Positions 11,225-22,287 of a DNA stretch of 64,000 bases are shown here, one piece after another. Position 1 is the stretch's first letter, and each line of letters begins with the position of its first letter. The translations under genes were made by a program, and so were the position numbers. The stretch spans positions 1 through 64,000 of the forward strand of contig BQMJ01000080.1 in assembly GCA_025991245.1 (NCBI GenBank), given 5' to 3'. The notes below the pieces were generated by a model, which was not told the origin of the DNA, did not search any database, and saw only the letters and a program-made list of their open reading frames with translations. The stretch comes from Galdieria partita (taxonomy: Eukaryota; Rhodophyta; Bangiophyceae; Galdieriales; Galdieriaceae).

Positions 11225-13140
11225 ATGACAAGAATCGTTTTTGTGATGAATCGAAGAGAATCAACTCAGAATATACTCCGACTGTTGCAAAAGATCCTGG
11301 TGATTGTTCCACAAGAGAGAGTCCTCATCTATTGTTCACTGGACAACAGTTCAATTCAACTTCAAAAACCAGGTTACAATACAAGACTGTATCGCCCCAA
11401 GGGTTCAACCTCAAAAACTATTTGGAGCCTTTGTGCCGACTGGTTCCACAGTAATCCGCAGGGTCAATGTCTTAAAAGAGTCAAGGAATTAAGATTAACA
11501 ATTCTCGAACAGTATCTAGGTTGCACTCGACAGGAACTTGGAAGCGACTTTGAGGTTCAAGTGAAGTCGTTGACAGGAAACGAAAAAACCAAACCGGGCC
11601 TTGGTTGGTATTTCAAAAAGTGCGAAATCATAAAACCTCAAAGTTTGATCGTACTAAAAAGTTCTTCTCTAAATTCAACTCTACTTGAATTTTCATAAAA
11701 AGGAACAATTTTATCCACTTCAAAACAGGTGGTAACAAAGCAACTACAGCCACAGTTGAGCAAAAACAATCACAAAGAGAGATTGGGCAAAGTGACGTTG
11801 AAGAGCTCTTTGAGTACCGTCAAAAGTGCACACGCCATATAGTTTCATATGTACCTAGTGAAAACTTTCCAAGGGAACCTTCCACTCAAAGGTTTACCTA
11901 GAATACTATTGATTCTCTAACGTTGCATTATTTGAAGTGAACCGTTGTGTTAGAATGATCGTTGACATACCCCCGAGAGTAAAGCCCGCCATTGTATAGT
12001 GCGATAAACTCACCTTTGTCACTTACCTTGGAGATTTACTGGTTTCAAGTTGATTTGGAGAACATTGAGCTCTATTTGATAGGAATCATTTCAAGAAAGT
12101 ATTGTCTGCCACTTTCAAGCAGAGAGGAGTGTTTCCCATAACTTGGAACGATTGGGTGTGTAGTCGCCAAGTTGTCATTGAGAAATTTCGGCAAGTAGAC
12201 TGAACACTTGTGCTGATCAATGTCTAGCTGAACTGTTTGCAACTTGGAGGACTGTGAATTTTGTGTTACCAGTATCAAGGACTTTTTAGACTTTTGCAGA
12301 TTTGAGTTTATACAATCTGGTCGAGTGTTTCAATTATCAACAAAACGTGATTCACGTAAACATTGGAAGTGACACATGTATATAATTTGTATTTTGCCTA
12401 CCAGTCAAGTTTCTCAATCAGCTTGAATATATAGACCAAGTGTCGCATATTCTATTTTGTATAATTGTATTGCGAAAATAAAGAATCAGTTGTTGACTCT
12501 TTCTATTTTGTGAGTTCTACATATGAAAACTGTCCATAATAGCATAGCGTCATGACTCATATAATAAGTATCATTGCAAAAACCTTGCCTTGTTTGTCCC
12601 TTCACAACAATAGTCAAAAACAAAGACCATCGAGCCACTTCCTCCTATGCATCTAAAACACCGCAAAGTTTCAAACAGTCTATGTTTCACAAAATTCAAC
12701 AATAAAACACGGAAAATTCTGCAAACACTAGAGCACTCCAAAGTTGAAGAAAGATAGCCAAATTGTCAACGTAGCTTCCCAAGACAAAGAATTGCCTACA
12801 CTAGTAAACCCAACAGAGAAAAGCAAAAGAGGCAAGAAAGAAGCAACTCAGTCATAAACTCTTCAACTATACCCAGAATACTTCAACACGTTATGAAGCA
12901 AGTACCTGGACTGACTCTCGAATCTGGTTCCCTCAGAGTTTCTCTGATAAAAAACACAGACGCATCTACAATAGTTGTATCAAAACCCCACTCTCACGAA
13001 AACTTTCAAAGTTGGCTATTATCCACATTTATTCTAAAACGCAACGCCAAAAACTCAAACTTAGAAAAATATCTGTTGTACAATTTGGAAACATAGCAAC
13101 AGGTCAAGCACTCAAACAGTCATAAAGCTTCATCTAACTC
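11225..13140. repeat. Subtelomeric repeat module X
   Basis: The first part (11260-11480) is matched by 13335-13535 at an offset of about 2081 bp, for example around ACAAGACTGTAT at 11381/13462. The middle part (11800-12300) matches 15780-16390 through ATATAGTTTCWT, GGGAACCTTCCACTCAAAGG-like and CAGTATCAAGGACT-like strings. The last part (12830-13140) matches 16620-16860 and 25140-25330 through CTCAGAGTTWCTCTGA and flanking sequence. The 157-codon frame at 11225-11698 is not kept open in its duplicate, so I do not call it a gene. Confidence 0.6.
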
Positions 13141-13318
13141 TCTGTCAACTAGCTCATATATCGCAACTTTGGTGATTTCTTCAAGTCGGTCAACAGAAGG
13201 TTGAAAGCTGCCATCATCACTCCGCCTACTCCAATCAAAGCAATCCGCTCATGTCTCCTCTTTAGTTGGATAAGAGACTTTAAATGGTCATAAACTCACA
13301 AATAAAGGAACTGGTTGT

Positions 13319-13560
13319 TTGAAGAATACAAGATTCAAATCAGAATGTACTTCGAATGCTACAAAAGACCTTGATGAGTGTGACACAAAAGAAGATTCAC
13401 AACAACAATTCACAAGACATTACTTTGTAGTATACTTGGACTTGAAAAACCAAGTTACACTACAAGACTGTATAGGGAGCAGGGGTTCAAAGTTGAAAAC
13501 AAATGGCAGCTTTTTGTGCCGACTTTTCTTTTTATAGTACTCTACATAGTAAGAAACGCC
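13319..13560. repeat. Partial second copy of module X
   Basis: Diverged repeat of 11260-11480, with small insertions and deletions that change the reading frame relative to its partner. The flank beyond about 13.56 kb is weaker and may be unique. Confidence 0.6.
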
Positions 13561-15779
13561 TATAAAGTTACCAGAAAGTGAAGAGCGACAGTTTTCAACA
13601 AGGATCCAAGTTGAGATACGTTCAACGTGAACTTGGACTAAAGACACATATTTTTCAATATTTATGGAACTCAAGTTTCAAGTCACTGAAAGTGTACGAC
13701 CGATACTAGCAGGTCTTGGATGGCAAAGTTTGGTCTCGAAGAGTTTCACGTTGAAACCCACTGCTTAATGCTTTAGGCATTATTGTCGAAATTTATCTTT
13801 TGCTTTGAGGCATTATCATTCCACTGAAGCGGAATTATTTTACTTTGTTCGAATCTTGAATCTGTACATATCACAACGCTACTCTCCAACAAAATGAATT
13901 AACTAAATACGTAGTTTCTTTTGTGCTTCTATTCTATAATTGAATTGTTATTTTGATTCAAAACTCATCTGTCTATGGTCACAATTCTACTATATTTGTA
14001 TCCATTTAGGCAATTCTGTCAGACGAATTGGAGTCGAAACCCAATTCTTCTTTATAAGGATGTTTCAAATCCATTTTACATAGAAAAACGTTTTCAATTG
14101 TCGATTGCCAAATTCATTCAAGTTGAATCATTTTTGTAAGCTCCAAGTATAATATAATTATTTCCCGTTGATGACACTAAAATGGCTATGACGAAGATAA
14201 TGATGGCTATCACACTGGTAGTCTTCTTGAATTCCTTAAAAAATGAACTTTGAGTTTTGGTTGAAACATTTTAAGTCTCTTTTTATCTATTCTCAACAGG
14301 GTTCAACTTAAAATCACTTTGTCGGCTTTTCAATATGTACTCTTATAACTTCTTGTTCAATTTATTTTTTAAGAATGATTGAATTAGGAGAATCATTCGT
14401 CAGGTAGTCTATTTTGTTATATATTAGAAAGCAGTTGATTCTTCGTTCCTGTTTTCTGTAGTACTACTGTCTTTCTCCCTTCTGTGTTTAGAAATAAAGT
14501 TGGATTGTAGTTTGAATTCCATTCTTTCTCAGTGGCTTCTCCTTGTATAGTATGATGAAATCTATCGTGCAATTTCTTGGTTTTTTTCCGTTGTTACTTT
14601 TTGCAATTTTTCACTATTCGAGGAATACAAATGAATGTATTCTCTTTCTGTTTCATATTCTCTTACACACTGATAGAGTTTCAAAGTTTTGCTAAAAAAA
14701 GTTTCAAGACGAGAAGAGTTTCAATGACACATGAAATAGAATGAAAAATAACAGTTAAATGTTTACCTTTTGAGTATACAAAGTCCTAAAAACCAACAAC
14801 TTTCTTTAGAATTCTTGATCTTCCGAGCAAAATTCATCAATCAATAGAATAATTCAAGAAATTCTCTTTGAGTAGTAGCTGATTGAAATAGTTATATTCC
14901 CCTTTCCTTCACCATGCATATTTCTTTGCAAACAATCTATAGATATCGTGAATATCGATAAAGGGAACCAAATGAAAAAATAGAACTTGTGTGATTGACA
15001 AAACTCAATGAATTCTGTTTGCAAATTTGGATTCAAACTATTTCCCAAAACAGCTTTAGAATGTGGAATATTCATCAAATTTGATATATCTTTGAAACAA
15101 TCTTTTTTATTTCATCTCATTCACTCAATCCTTTACTAGACAACTTGTTTCGAATACAATATTTTTCAAGATCTCTGCACTTTGTCAATTCAACATACAC
15201 TAGTCTACTTTATTGTAGTATTCAAGGTTTGTTCTCGTAGCGAATATTTCTTCCTTTGCTTTAGTTTTCAAAATACTTTGGACATTTATCAAACGATCTA
15301 CTTAATTTGCTATAATGTTTTCGCTAACCTCAGTAAAATAAATCTTTCCACAAGTATGTATATACAACTTGTTCAGGTTAAAAGGTGCCGATAATCACTA
15401 CTACAAATTATCCTCTTTTACACTATTCTCATCCAAAGAACCAAGAATGTGCAAAGCTATCGTAGTTGTTTCCAAACAATCTCCCTTGTACGATCGTAAT
15501 CAACCTCTCCCTTCACAATGTTTCTGCAGATAAATCACTTTTGAACTCTGTTGTTAACCAACCACAAAGTTCAAACCTAGTGGCTTCAAAGTTACGACCA
15601 AAACAACCCAGGTTTAAATAGTATCCAAAGAAAGAAAAACTTTCTAGTCTATTCTCAAGATGTTTCTCGTTGAAACTCAAAAAAGTTTTCATAGACATAC
15701 TTTATCCGCTTTGAAGTGGGTTGCATAACACAACTATTAGCTCCTGTTCTCAACCAATAAGTTCTAATGAAAGAACGTT
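13561..15779. other. Gene-free repeat-rich region
   Basis: Apart from the dispersed repeat at 14280-14495, I find no gene. Short open frames (for example at 14854-15078 and 15182-15394) have no recognisable domain and AT-rich, low-complexity translations. Confidence 0.5.
14280..14495. repeat. Dispersed subtelomeric repeat, copy 2 (pair with 5740-5960)
   Basis: Same orientation as 5740-5960. The string AAGAATGATTGAATTAGGAG is identical in both and the flanks are diverged. Confidence 0.7.
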
Positions 15780-17830
15780 TCGAAGAGCTTAGAAAGGAGG
15801 TGGTATGAAAGGGTGCCTTTAAAAGGTACAAACTATATCGTTTCTTGTATACTTGTAGAGAAATTTCCAAAAGAACCTTGCACTTTAGAGTTCAAAAGAC
15901 TGTTGATGCTCTATTCTTTCTATTGAGGCAAATGTATCGTTGGAATTCAGTTACAGATTTTCCACTGTTGTACCTGATAATTCAGAAATCGTGAAAGTAA
16001 CGAGAAAAAAACTGGAGAGTTAATAGAATTGGATTTGACTTGTTGTTGACAAGGAGTTTTTCTTTGATCTCACAAGCCCAAACAGAACACGTTGAGTTTT
16101 AAGATGGTTAGATTCCAAATTGTTTGAATTGTAAACACTTGGTTAACGTTTTGTGAATCAAACGTTTTCAACAATTCCATCTATACATGTGGTTGGGTTA
16201 AATAAGAACTCCAAAAGAGTGCTGATTACAATTGTCAAGAAGGAAGTTTGTCCCATACCCTAGAATGCTATCATAGAAGACTGTAGTGAGGAATATGAAT
16301 CAATCCTTGTGTTGTTGAATGTAATGGTAAAACTCTACAATGTGTTTCAATTCTGTGAAACAGGTATCAAGAATTCCTAGACATATGGACAGTAACTAGT
16401 ACTAGCAACTTTAACCGAGATTTTCTGGAAGGTGTACTTTGAAGCAGACGGTGACTTTAGCAAAGTCAACGATATTATATAGTGTCACAAAATTCAGCAG
16501 TCAACAACCGACCATCCTGAAAGGATTCCGAGAATAGATAGGCCCAAATGAGTTGTTACAGTCGTTGCTTCCAAAGATAAAATCTTGTTTGCTCTAACGA
16601 AACTTGTAGAATGCCACAAGAGAAGAAAGCAACAACAACTCAATGAAATACTTTTAAAGTATACAAAGTACTTTAGCAAGACAAGGAGCAAGATTTCAAG
16701 TTACCAATTCGACTTGAATTTCCATTCTCATCTCAGAGTTACTCTGAAAACAACACATCAAATCTACAACAATTTTGTTAGAAACTTCACTGTCTCGACA
16801 AAACTAAAATCCTGACAGTATCCAAAAATATCCCAAAACGTAAAGCCAAATCCACTTGTTCAACCTTTGAAACTTGGGTTCTCAATGGAGGAGACGTAAA
16901 GATTTCAATACTCATAGCTCAGAATTGTGAACATCATACTATCAATAACTTTCGATTGAGACTTCTTTCTTGCAGCAAGTAACGAAAGTCGCAAGCTCTG
17001 ATAAATTGGTGTGTTACATTGCCTCTTTCATAAAGTGTACGAAACCTTTGAACTGAAAGATAACTTTACACGATATCACTTTGAGTAGTTGAGGTATTTT
17101 CAGCCTATTGTTCAAATTTCACTCATATTCGACAATGTTCGATTAGATAGGTGAAGTATCCTCAAGGATAGATGTCAAAAGTAGACAAAGTGTGACCCTT
17201 CAAAGAAAGCATTGAGTTGAATGGATTCTTTCTCTCGTCTGTATTGGATAGCAATCTTTGATGTCTAGTACTGTGAAGATTCTTTTGTAGACAATTGAAC
17301 TTCTTTCAATCTAGTGGAGGTCTATATAGTCTGATTGGTGTAGAAAAGACAAGCAATGGAATAGCTTAAACTGGAAGAGTGGAAAACAAGTATTAAAGTC
17401 TCAGAGTACCTTGATTTTCCTTAACTGGAAGCACTGTTGATTTCAGAATATCTTTCAAGTCAATGAAAGAAATTATTCAATCATAAAATATGTTTCTCAA
17501 GAAGTCACCTCAAGTTCATATATTCTTTCTCTAAGCAACTCCATTTCAATGTTTCATGGGAGACAAAGAAACACTAGATTTCTTGTTTGAATTTTCAAAC
17601 ATAGTTGTAACACAAATTATACAAACTATACAACTCTATAGATTGCAAAACTTGTTTTTTACTATTGAGACAAAATTGGAAGATCGAGTTGGTTGATGAC
17701 ACAATTTGATTGAGGATCACTAATTGATTCTCAAAGGATGAGTGGTGAAACGTCTTTAAATATGTCCAGAGAGTTTGTTAGATACGAAAAAGTAGCTTGT
17801 CTTGAAACGACTCAAAGTAACAATTAGGTT
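15780..17830. repeat. Subtelomeric repeat module Y, carrying a gene 5' stub
   Basis: The left part matches 11800-12300. From about 16490 onward it matches 24985-26130: GTCAACAACCGACCA at 16500/24988, GTTACTCTGAAAACA, CTTGGGTTCTCAA, TCTAGTGGAG and ATAAAATATGTTTCTCAAG, ending in the first codons of the P-loop gene that starts at 26071. So Y is an outer, older or decayed copy of the upstream region of that gene. Similarity stops inside the coding start at about 17790. Confidence 0.8.
17738..17830 (+). pseudogene. 5' stub of a P-loop family gene
   Basis: The ATG at 17738 opens MSGETSLNMSREFVRYEK, which matches MTSETSLDMSGKSVRYEE at the start of the gene at 26071. About 1.2 kb of upstream sequence is also shared. 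The similarity then stops abruptly, so only the promoter region and about 18 codons remain. It is a truncated paralogue left behind by subtelomeric rearrangement. Confidence 0.75.
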
Positions 17831-18803
17831 TGCTAGCAGTTGGAATCTAGATCTCAACTAAATTTGTAATATAGCAATAGGCTTCATGAAGACATACAGT
17901 GACATTGACTGTTCAAATTGAAGTATATACAACTATAGTTCGTCTTTTTCACTTTCACAAGAGTCTGTCAATAGACAAATGTTGACATATGGAAATTGCA
18001 AACTATTCAACAAACACAAGACATAGCTGAGAATCTGCTCAAAGCGGAGTTTCAGCCCTATTTCACAAGACTATGTATAACAATTCCCTAATAAAACTAC
18101 TCTCAAACAACACCCAATCAAACGACGCTGACTTGTAACAGACTTTATTGGATCAATTACTAAAACTCCGTGCAAGTTTGGAACCTTTTATCAATACATT
18201 ATTCTCGAAACACACACAGCTAGTTTTCACTCAAAGACCAGAAACTACAAAGCAAGTTGCCTCGTTAGAAGTGTATTTCGCGGAGGTACTTAGTATGAGA
18301 CTATCCAAGAAGTCACTGCAATTTGAGTGAAAAACAGTGTTCAAAACGAAACTTGGACTGTCAAAAAGAACTCAAAATGAGGTATAACTAGTAAAGCTCC
18401 ATCTGTACAACCTAAACAAAGTCCTCCTTGGAAAGTGCCAACAACAAAATTCGAAGCAAGCTTTATATCCATCAAAGTGGTAATCACACTAAACGAAACA
18501 AGCAAACAAACTATCTACTCAAGTTGACAAAGATTCCAAATATGTTTTGTTTGTTGCAAACTTAAAATTTTTCTCCCACTCTATTCACACAAAGCTCTGG
18601 AAGTGAGTCAACAAGTTATCTGTATCCACTATAAAATAAAGTCACTTTGTCGTAAAAGAAACAACAAAGTCATCTGCAAGCCGAACAAAAATATTAGCTC
18701 TTATACATAAACTATGTAATACTCGTATAGAACAACAATTTTACATTTTGAGATTCAATTTGTTGTTGGTCGTTTGTTGCGGTGGTTGTTGCGCGAATAC
18801 AGA
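17831..18803. other. Intergenic region upstream of the first large gene
   Basis: No gene is recognised. The sequence is A-rich on the top strand. The last 200 bases contain TATAAAATAAA near 18640 and ATACATAAACTATG near 18705, which could serve as promoter elements for the gene starting at 18804, but nothing here is diagnostic. Confidence 0.4.
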
Positions 18804-21521
18804 ATGGACGTCTTCTCTTTTAAAGGTGTTAAACATCCCCTTGTCAATCGTGAGTCCGCACTGTTGCAAGTTATAGAAGCTTTTCAAGCCTCTCATCTTT
18901 GCGATGAGCAAGGTTTCTCTAAAGGACAACGGCCACACGTTTCTATCGCTCCTCAAATGTATGGAAGCGGCAAAAGCACGTTTGGCCAAAACTTCCAAAC
19001 GTTTGTTTCCATGAACAAAGAGTTTTTGTTGCACTATTTAGGTAAAATGGGTCTCCCTGGTATTGCAGAAGGGGATAATATAGGAGAACGTTCTCTAGAC
19101 GCACTATTAAACGAGACTTTATATGTTGTGTTGAATCTTCTCGATGTGCCGAGAGGAAGATGTTTTGAAGATACGCTTTTTGAGTGGATAAGCAGGGAGG
19201 CACTTTCCCAGTTTCCAAACAGTGCAGATTTACTTTCTCAAGTGCTTTCCTGTATTGGTAATCCAGAAAAATGGTTTCAGAAACTCTTGCAAGTCACCAA
19301 GAAACGTTATTTATATCTGTTTATTGATGAAATTGAAGCTTTGGAAGGCGACAAATTCACTATGTTTAAGGAGTTGATGGTTACACGAAGAGCAAATCGA
19401 GTGCAAACCGTCTATTGTTCTTTTTTTGGAGTCTTATCGTCAATTTTAACTCAACCTTTTGTAATTTGTGTTTTAGCAGGGAGATCAGATGCTGTCGTAA
19501 CTAGTCAACAAGATGCCCTTACTTCCCCAGTCATTTTATCCTTTCTTCGTTTAGATCCTTTTTCAGAAGCAACTGTCAAGTACTTTATACAAAATACCAC
19601 TTATGACAATGAACCTATTCTAAAAGTATTATTTCCTAGTCATCCTGAGGGACACGATTGGTTCTTCAAACAAGTGTATGATTATACAGGTGGTGTTCCT
19701 TACTATGTTGTTCATGTTTTAAATGAATTGGGAAAGAGATGTGAACGTTGGAATAGTTTTTGTTATCTTTCAGAGGATGAAATGAAAGAGAAGATAGAGA
19801 AAGTTGCTCCGAATCTCGTAGTAACTCTTTCTCGTATGACACCCAAATCAATGATTTTTTTTTCTTCAATGCTTCTTGCGAGTATATTTGAATTTCGTAT
19901 TCCAAAGAGAGAGATTCTATTTGGTGGTTTAGGAAGTTATCCTGAATATGTTTTGGATATTGCCAACCATTTCGGTTTTTATTATGTGAGTTGCTCGAGA
20001 AACGAACAAGACGAAGCAAGCAGGACACCCTTTGGATTCAGAAAGGAAACATTTTTCAAGTTGGTTTTTCCAAAGATTGTACTAAAGCATATTCAATCGC
20101 GATATTGGACTATTCCTCCTGTTCGTTTTGTTTGTAGTTTATTTTCATCGATCAGTCGATTGGATTCACCTTCGAGTCGTGGTTTCAAATTTGAAATTAT
20201 ATTTACTCTTATTCTTTATGTTCGATGGTGTTTCTGTTCCAAACTTGGAGAATTGAGTATATTTCGACATAGTTTTGTCGAACATATATCAATAGAATCT
20301 ACTAAAACCATTGGCAGCTTAAAAGTGGATCCTATTCCCAATTATGTTCCAGCATTTAGCTCGACAGTGAGTGGAATCGATAGTGCTAACGAAGAAACTT
20401 ACCATATCAATACTTGGAAACCATTTTTTGAAAAGTATTTATCAAAAGATGGAATATTTATTCCTATTCGACAAAATTCCAATGGACCTGATGTTCTTAT
20501 TCGAGTAACAGATATGAAAGACAATTCTGTCCTTGCTATTCAAGGTGAATCTTCTTCAGAACAAACACCTATGGAGACTGAAACCACGAAGAAGAGAGTA
20601 TATTTGATAGGTATTGCATTGAAATGTTTTCAATTGTCAAGTTCTGGTGTTGGACGTTCAATGATTAAGTCAGAAGTTGCTAAATTTTTACATCCAGTGG
20701 CGTCACAGCTTGAATTGATGCAGAATAATTTAAGAGCCATTCAGTTGATTGTAAGCGACAAGTATGCTGAAGAAGTTTCCAAACAATTTAGGAATAATCA
20801 GAATTGGATATTGAATAGTGGAGTTTATTATGAAGACAATAATAATAATATTGTTTACAGTTCTATCAACTCTGAGATACAACCACAGAATATACGAAAA
20901 GAATGGTTATGCATACCTCCTCATTGTCAAGTTGTAGTATGTTCAACTACATCTTTGCGAACCTTTTTAGGTTGCAAGGCTAGTAGAGATATTGAAAGTG
21001 TGTTTGGTGACGATGCTGGATGGTTGGAACAACTGAAACCACTTTATGATTTGTTGAGCGATTCGTTTGTAGATTTATTAAGGCGTATTCCATTTGAAGA
21101 ATCTGAAAGGAATAGTGGAATGATGGAAAGAAGAAATACTCATCCAAGGATGGATATGAATGTGATGCAAATGGAAGAAACGAGAGGAGAATCAACTATT
21201 TCTGCTCCGAATTCTCTGCAACAAGTTCCATTTCATCCTGGAAGAGAGCAAACACCAATGGCAGCTGTGAATGTTGGACAAAGTATGCTTGCATCAACAC
21301 AATCTTTTGTAGACTTTGATTGGAAAAAGTTCTTAATCGAAAGTGCATTGATTCCTGAAGAGTATGCTGGTCGATATGCGACTCTGTTGCATAGCGTTGT
21401 TGGAAATAATCGAAGCAAGGTCGATGAAAAATTACTGAGAATCATTCGAGTACACGAAGATCATCTCTTCTATATACTAGCAGCATTACGAGTTGATGAA
21501 TTTGTGAACAACAGTCAATAA
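18804..21521 (+). CDS. Large P-loop NTPase with nuclease-like C-terminal region
   Basis: A single uninterrupted frame of 905 codons, unlike the intron-rich genes further in. I start it at the first in-frame ATG. Residues about 51-59 form a Walker A motif (QMYGSGKST), residues 171-177 a Walker B strand (YLFIDEIEAL), and VICVLAGRSDA near 220 looks like the sensor strand of STAND/archaeal-type ATPases. Around residues 555-610 NGPDVLIRV precedes LAIQGE and YLIGIALKCFQ, the spacing expected of a PD-(D/E)XK-like nuclease core. Either an archaeal-type ATPase family member (known to be expanded in Galdieria) or an RHS/Crinkler-like NTPase-nuclease fusion would fit. The ATPase call is fairly secure; the nuclease call is inference. 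The lack of introns is compatible with acquisition by transfer. Confidence 0.7.
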   Translation: MDVFSFKGVKHPLVNRESALLQVIEAFQASHLCDEQGFSKGQRPHVSIAPQMYGSGKSTFGQNFQTFVSMNKEFLLHYLGKMGLPGIAEGDNIGERSLDALLNETLYVVLNLLDVPRGRCFEDTLFEWISREALSQFPNSADLLSQVLSCIGNPEKWFQKLLQVTKKRYLYLFIDEIEALEGDKFTMFKELMVTRRANRVQTVYCSFFGVLSSILTQPFVICVLAGRSDAVVTSQQDALTSPVILSFLRLDPFSEATVKYFIQNTTYDNEPILKVLFPSHPEGHDWFFKQVYDYTGGVPYYVVHVLNELGKRCERWNSFCYLSEDEMKEKIEKVAPNLVVTLSRMTPKSMIFFSSMLLASIFEFRIPKREILFGGLGSYPEYVLDIANHFGFYYVSCSRNEQDEASRTPFGFRKETFFKLVFPKIVLKHIQSRYWTIPPVRFVCSLFSSISRLDSPSSRGFKFEIIFTLILYVRWCFCSKLGELSIFRHSFVEHISIESTKTIGSLKVDPIPNYVPAFSSTVSGIDSANEETYHINTWKPFFEKYLSKDGIFIPIRQNSNGPDVLIRVTDMKDNSVLAIQGESSSEQTPMETETTKKRVYLIGIALKCFQLSSSGVGRSMIKSEVAKFLHPVASQLELMQNNLRAIQLIVSDKYAEEVSKQFRNNQNWILNSGVYYEDNNNNIVYSSINSEIQPQNIRKEWLCIPPHCQVVVCSTTSLRTFLGCKASRDIESVFGDDAGWLEQLKPLYDLLSDSFVDLLRRIPFEESERNSGMMERRNTHPRMDMNVMQMEETRGESTISAPNSLQQVPFHPGREQTPMAAVNVGQSMLASTQSFVDFDWKKFLIESALIPEEYAGRYATLLHSVVGNNRSKVDEKLLRIIRVHEDHLFYILAALRVDEFVNNSQ

Positions 21522-22287
21522 CTTTGATACTCTACTTTTTGGTAAATCGAACTCTACAATTCGTCGTTCATTACTTGTCGAAAGCCAGTGTTGAGTAATC
21601 TTGAAATATTATCGTTTTAAATTTGCATCATTCAAACACTAGTAAAATTATCGTTCTTTCCTTTTATAAAAAAAAGAATCTATAGAAACACTTTAAAGAA
21701 CAAACAGTCAGCAAATGTACAGTAGACACTATACTCTCCATTGCAGACGACAATGGAATTATTGCATTACTTCAAATAGTTCATTTTCACAGAAAACCCA
21801 TTACTCCTCGACATGTATTATCGTAGAAAATTTGAGACTTCAAAAAATGAAATACTTGAACCAGTATCTTACACGAAAAGAAATACATGGGAGTCACTTG
21901 TTTGTCATCAGAGGTGGTCAGTGTTTGGCCTTTCTAAGAATTGGACATTCATTCTTGTTGCCATGGTTGACAAGGGTGGATACGTAAGCAATCAGCTGAC
22001 AAAAAAGATGAATCCTTGTTATTTGCAAAAATGTTTATTAAAACTTGAAAACCGAATGCTTTACTTGATGTAATGAATATCCTATGAATTTCATATTGTG
22101 CATTGAAAATGATCCAATATAAGCAACGTTACAGAACTTTGCAATACTCATGTTTGAAATGATTTCATACATTTGTTGCATTGTTCAACAAAGCTATCAG
22201 ATTGAAAGATATAAATTAAAGAATATCAAACTTTAAGAAAAATATTTTAGATATGGCTCATTGGGAAAATCACAGCTACAAATGCAA
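21522..22287. other. Convergent intergenic region
   Basis: Lies between the ends of two convergent P-loop genes. Two overlapping plus-strand frames of 86-90 codons (21715-22073) show no domain, and each is only partly protein-like. They could be a decayed fragment. I see no other feature. Confidence 0.4.

Noticed and set aside
11225-11698. 157-codon plus-strand open frame
   Set aside because: The duplicated copy at 13335-13535 carries indels that do not preserve the frame, and the translation has no domain or composition typical of a gene.
541-18700. LTR retroelement, Polinton or other mobile element as the source of the subtelomeric repeats
   Set aside because: I saw no reverse transcriptase, integrase, capsid or polymerase motif, and no paired terminal repeats with target duplications. 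The repeats behave as segmental duplications.
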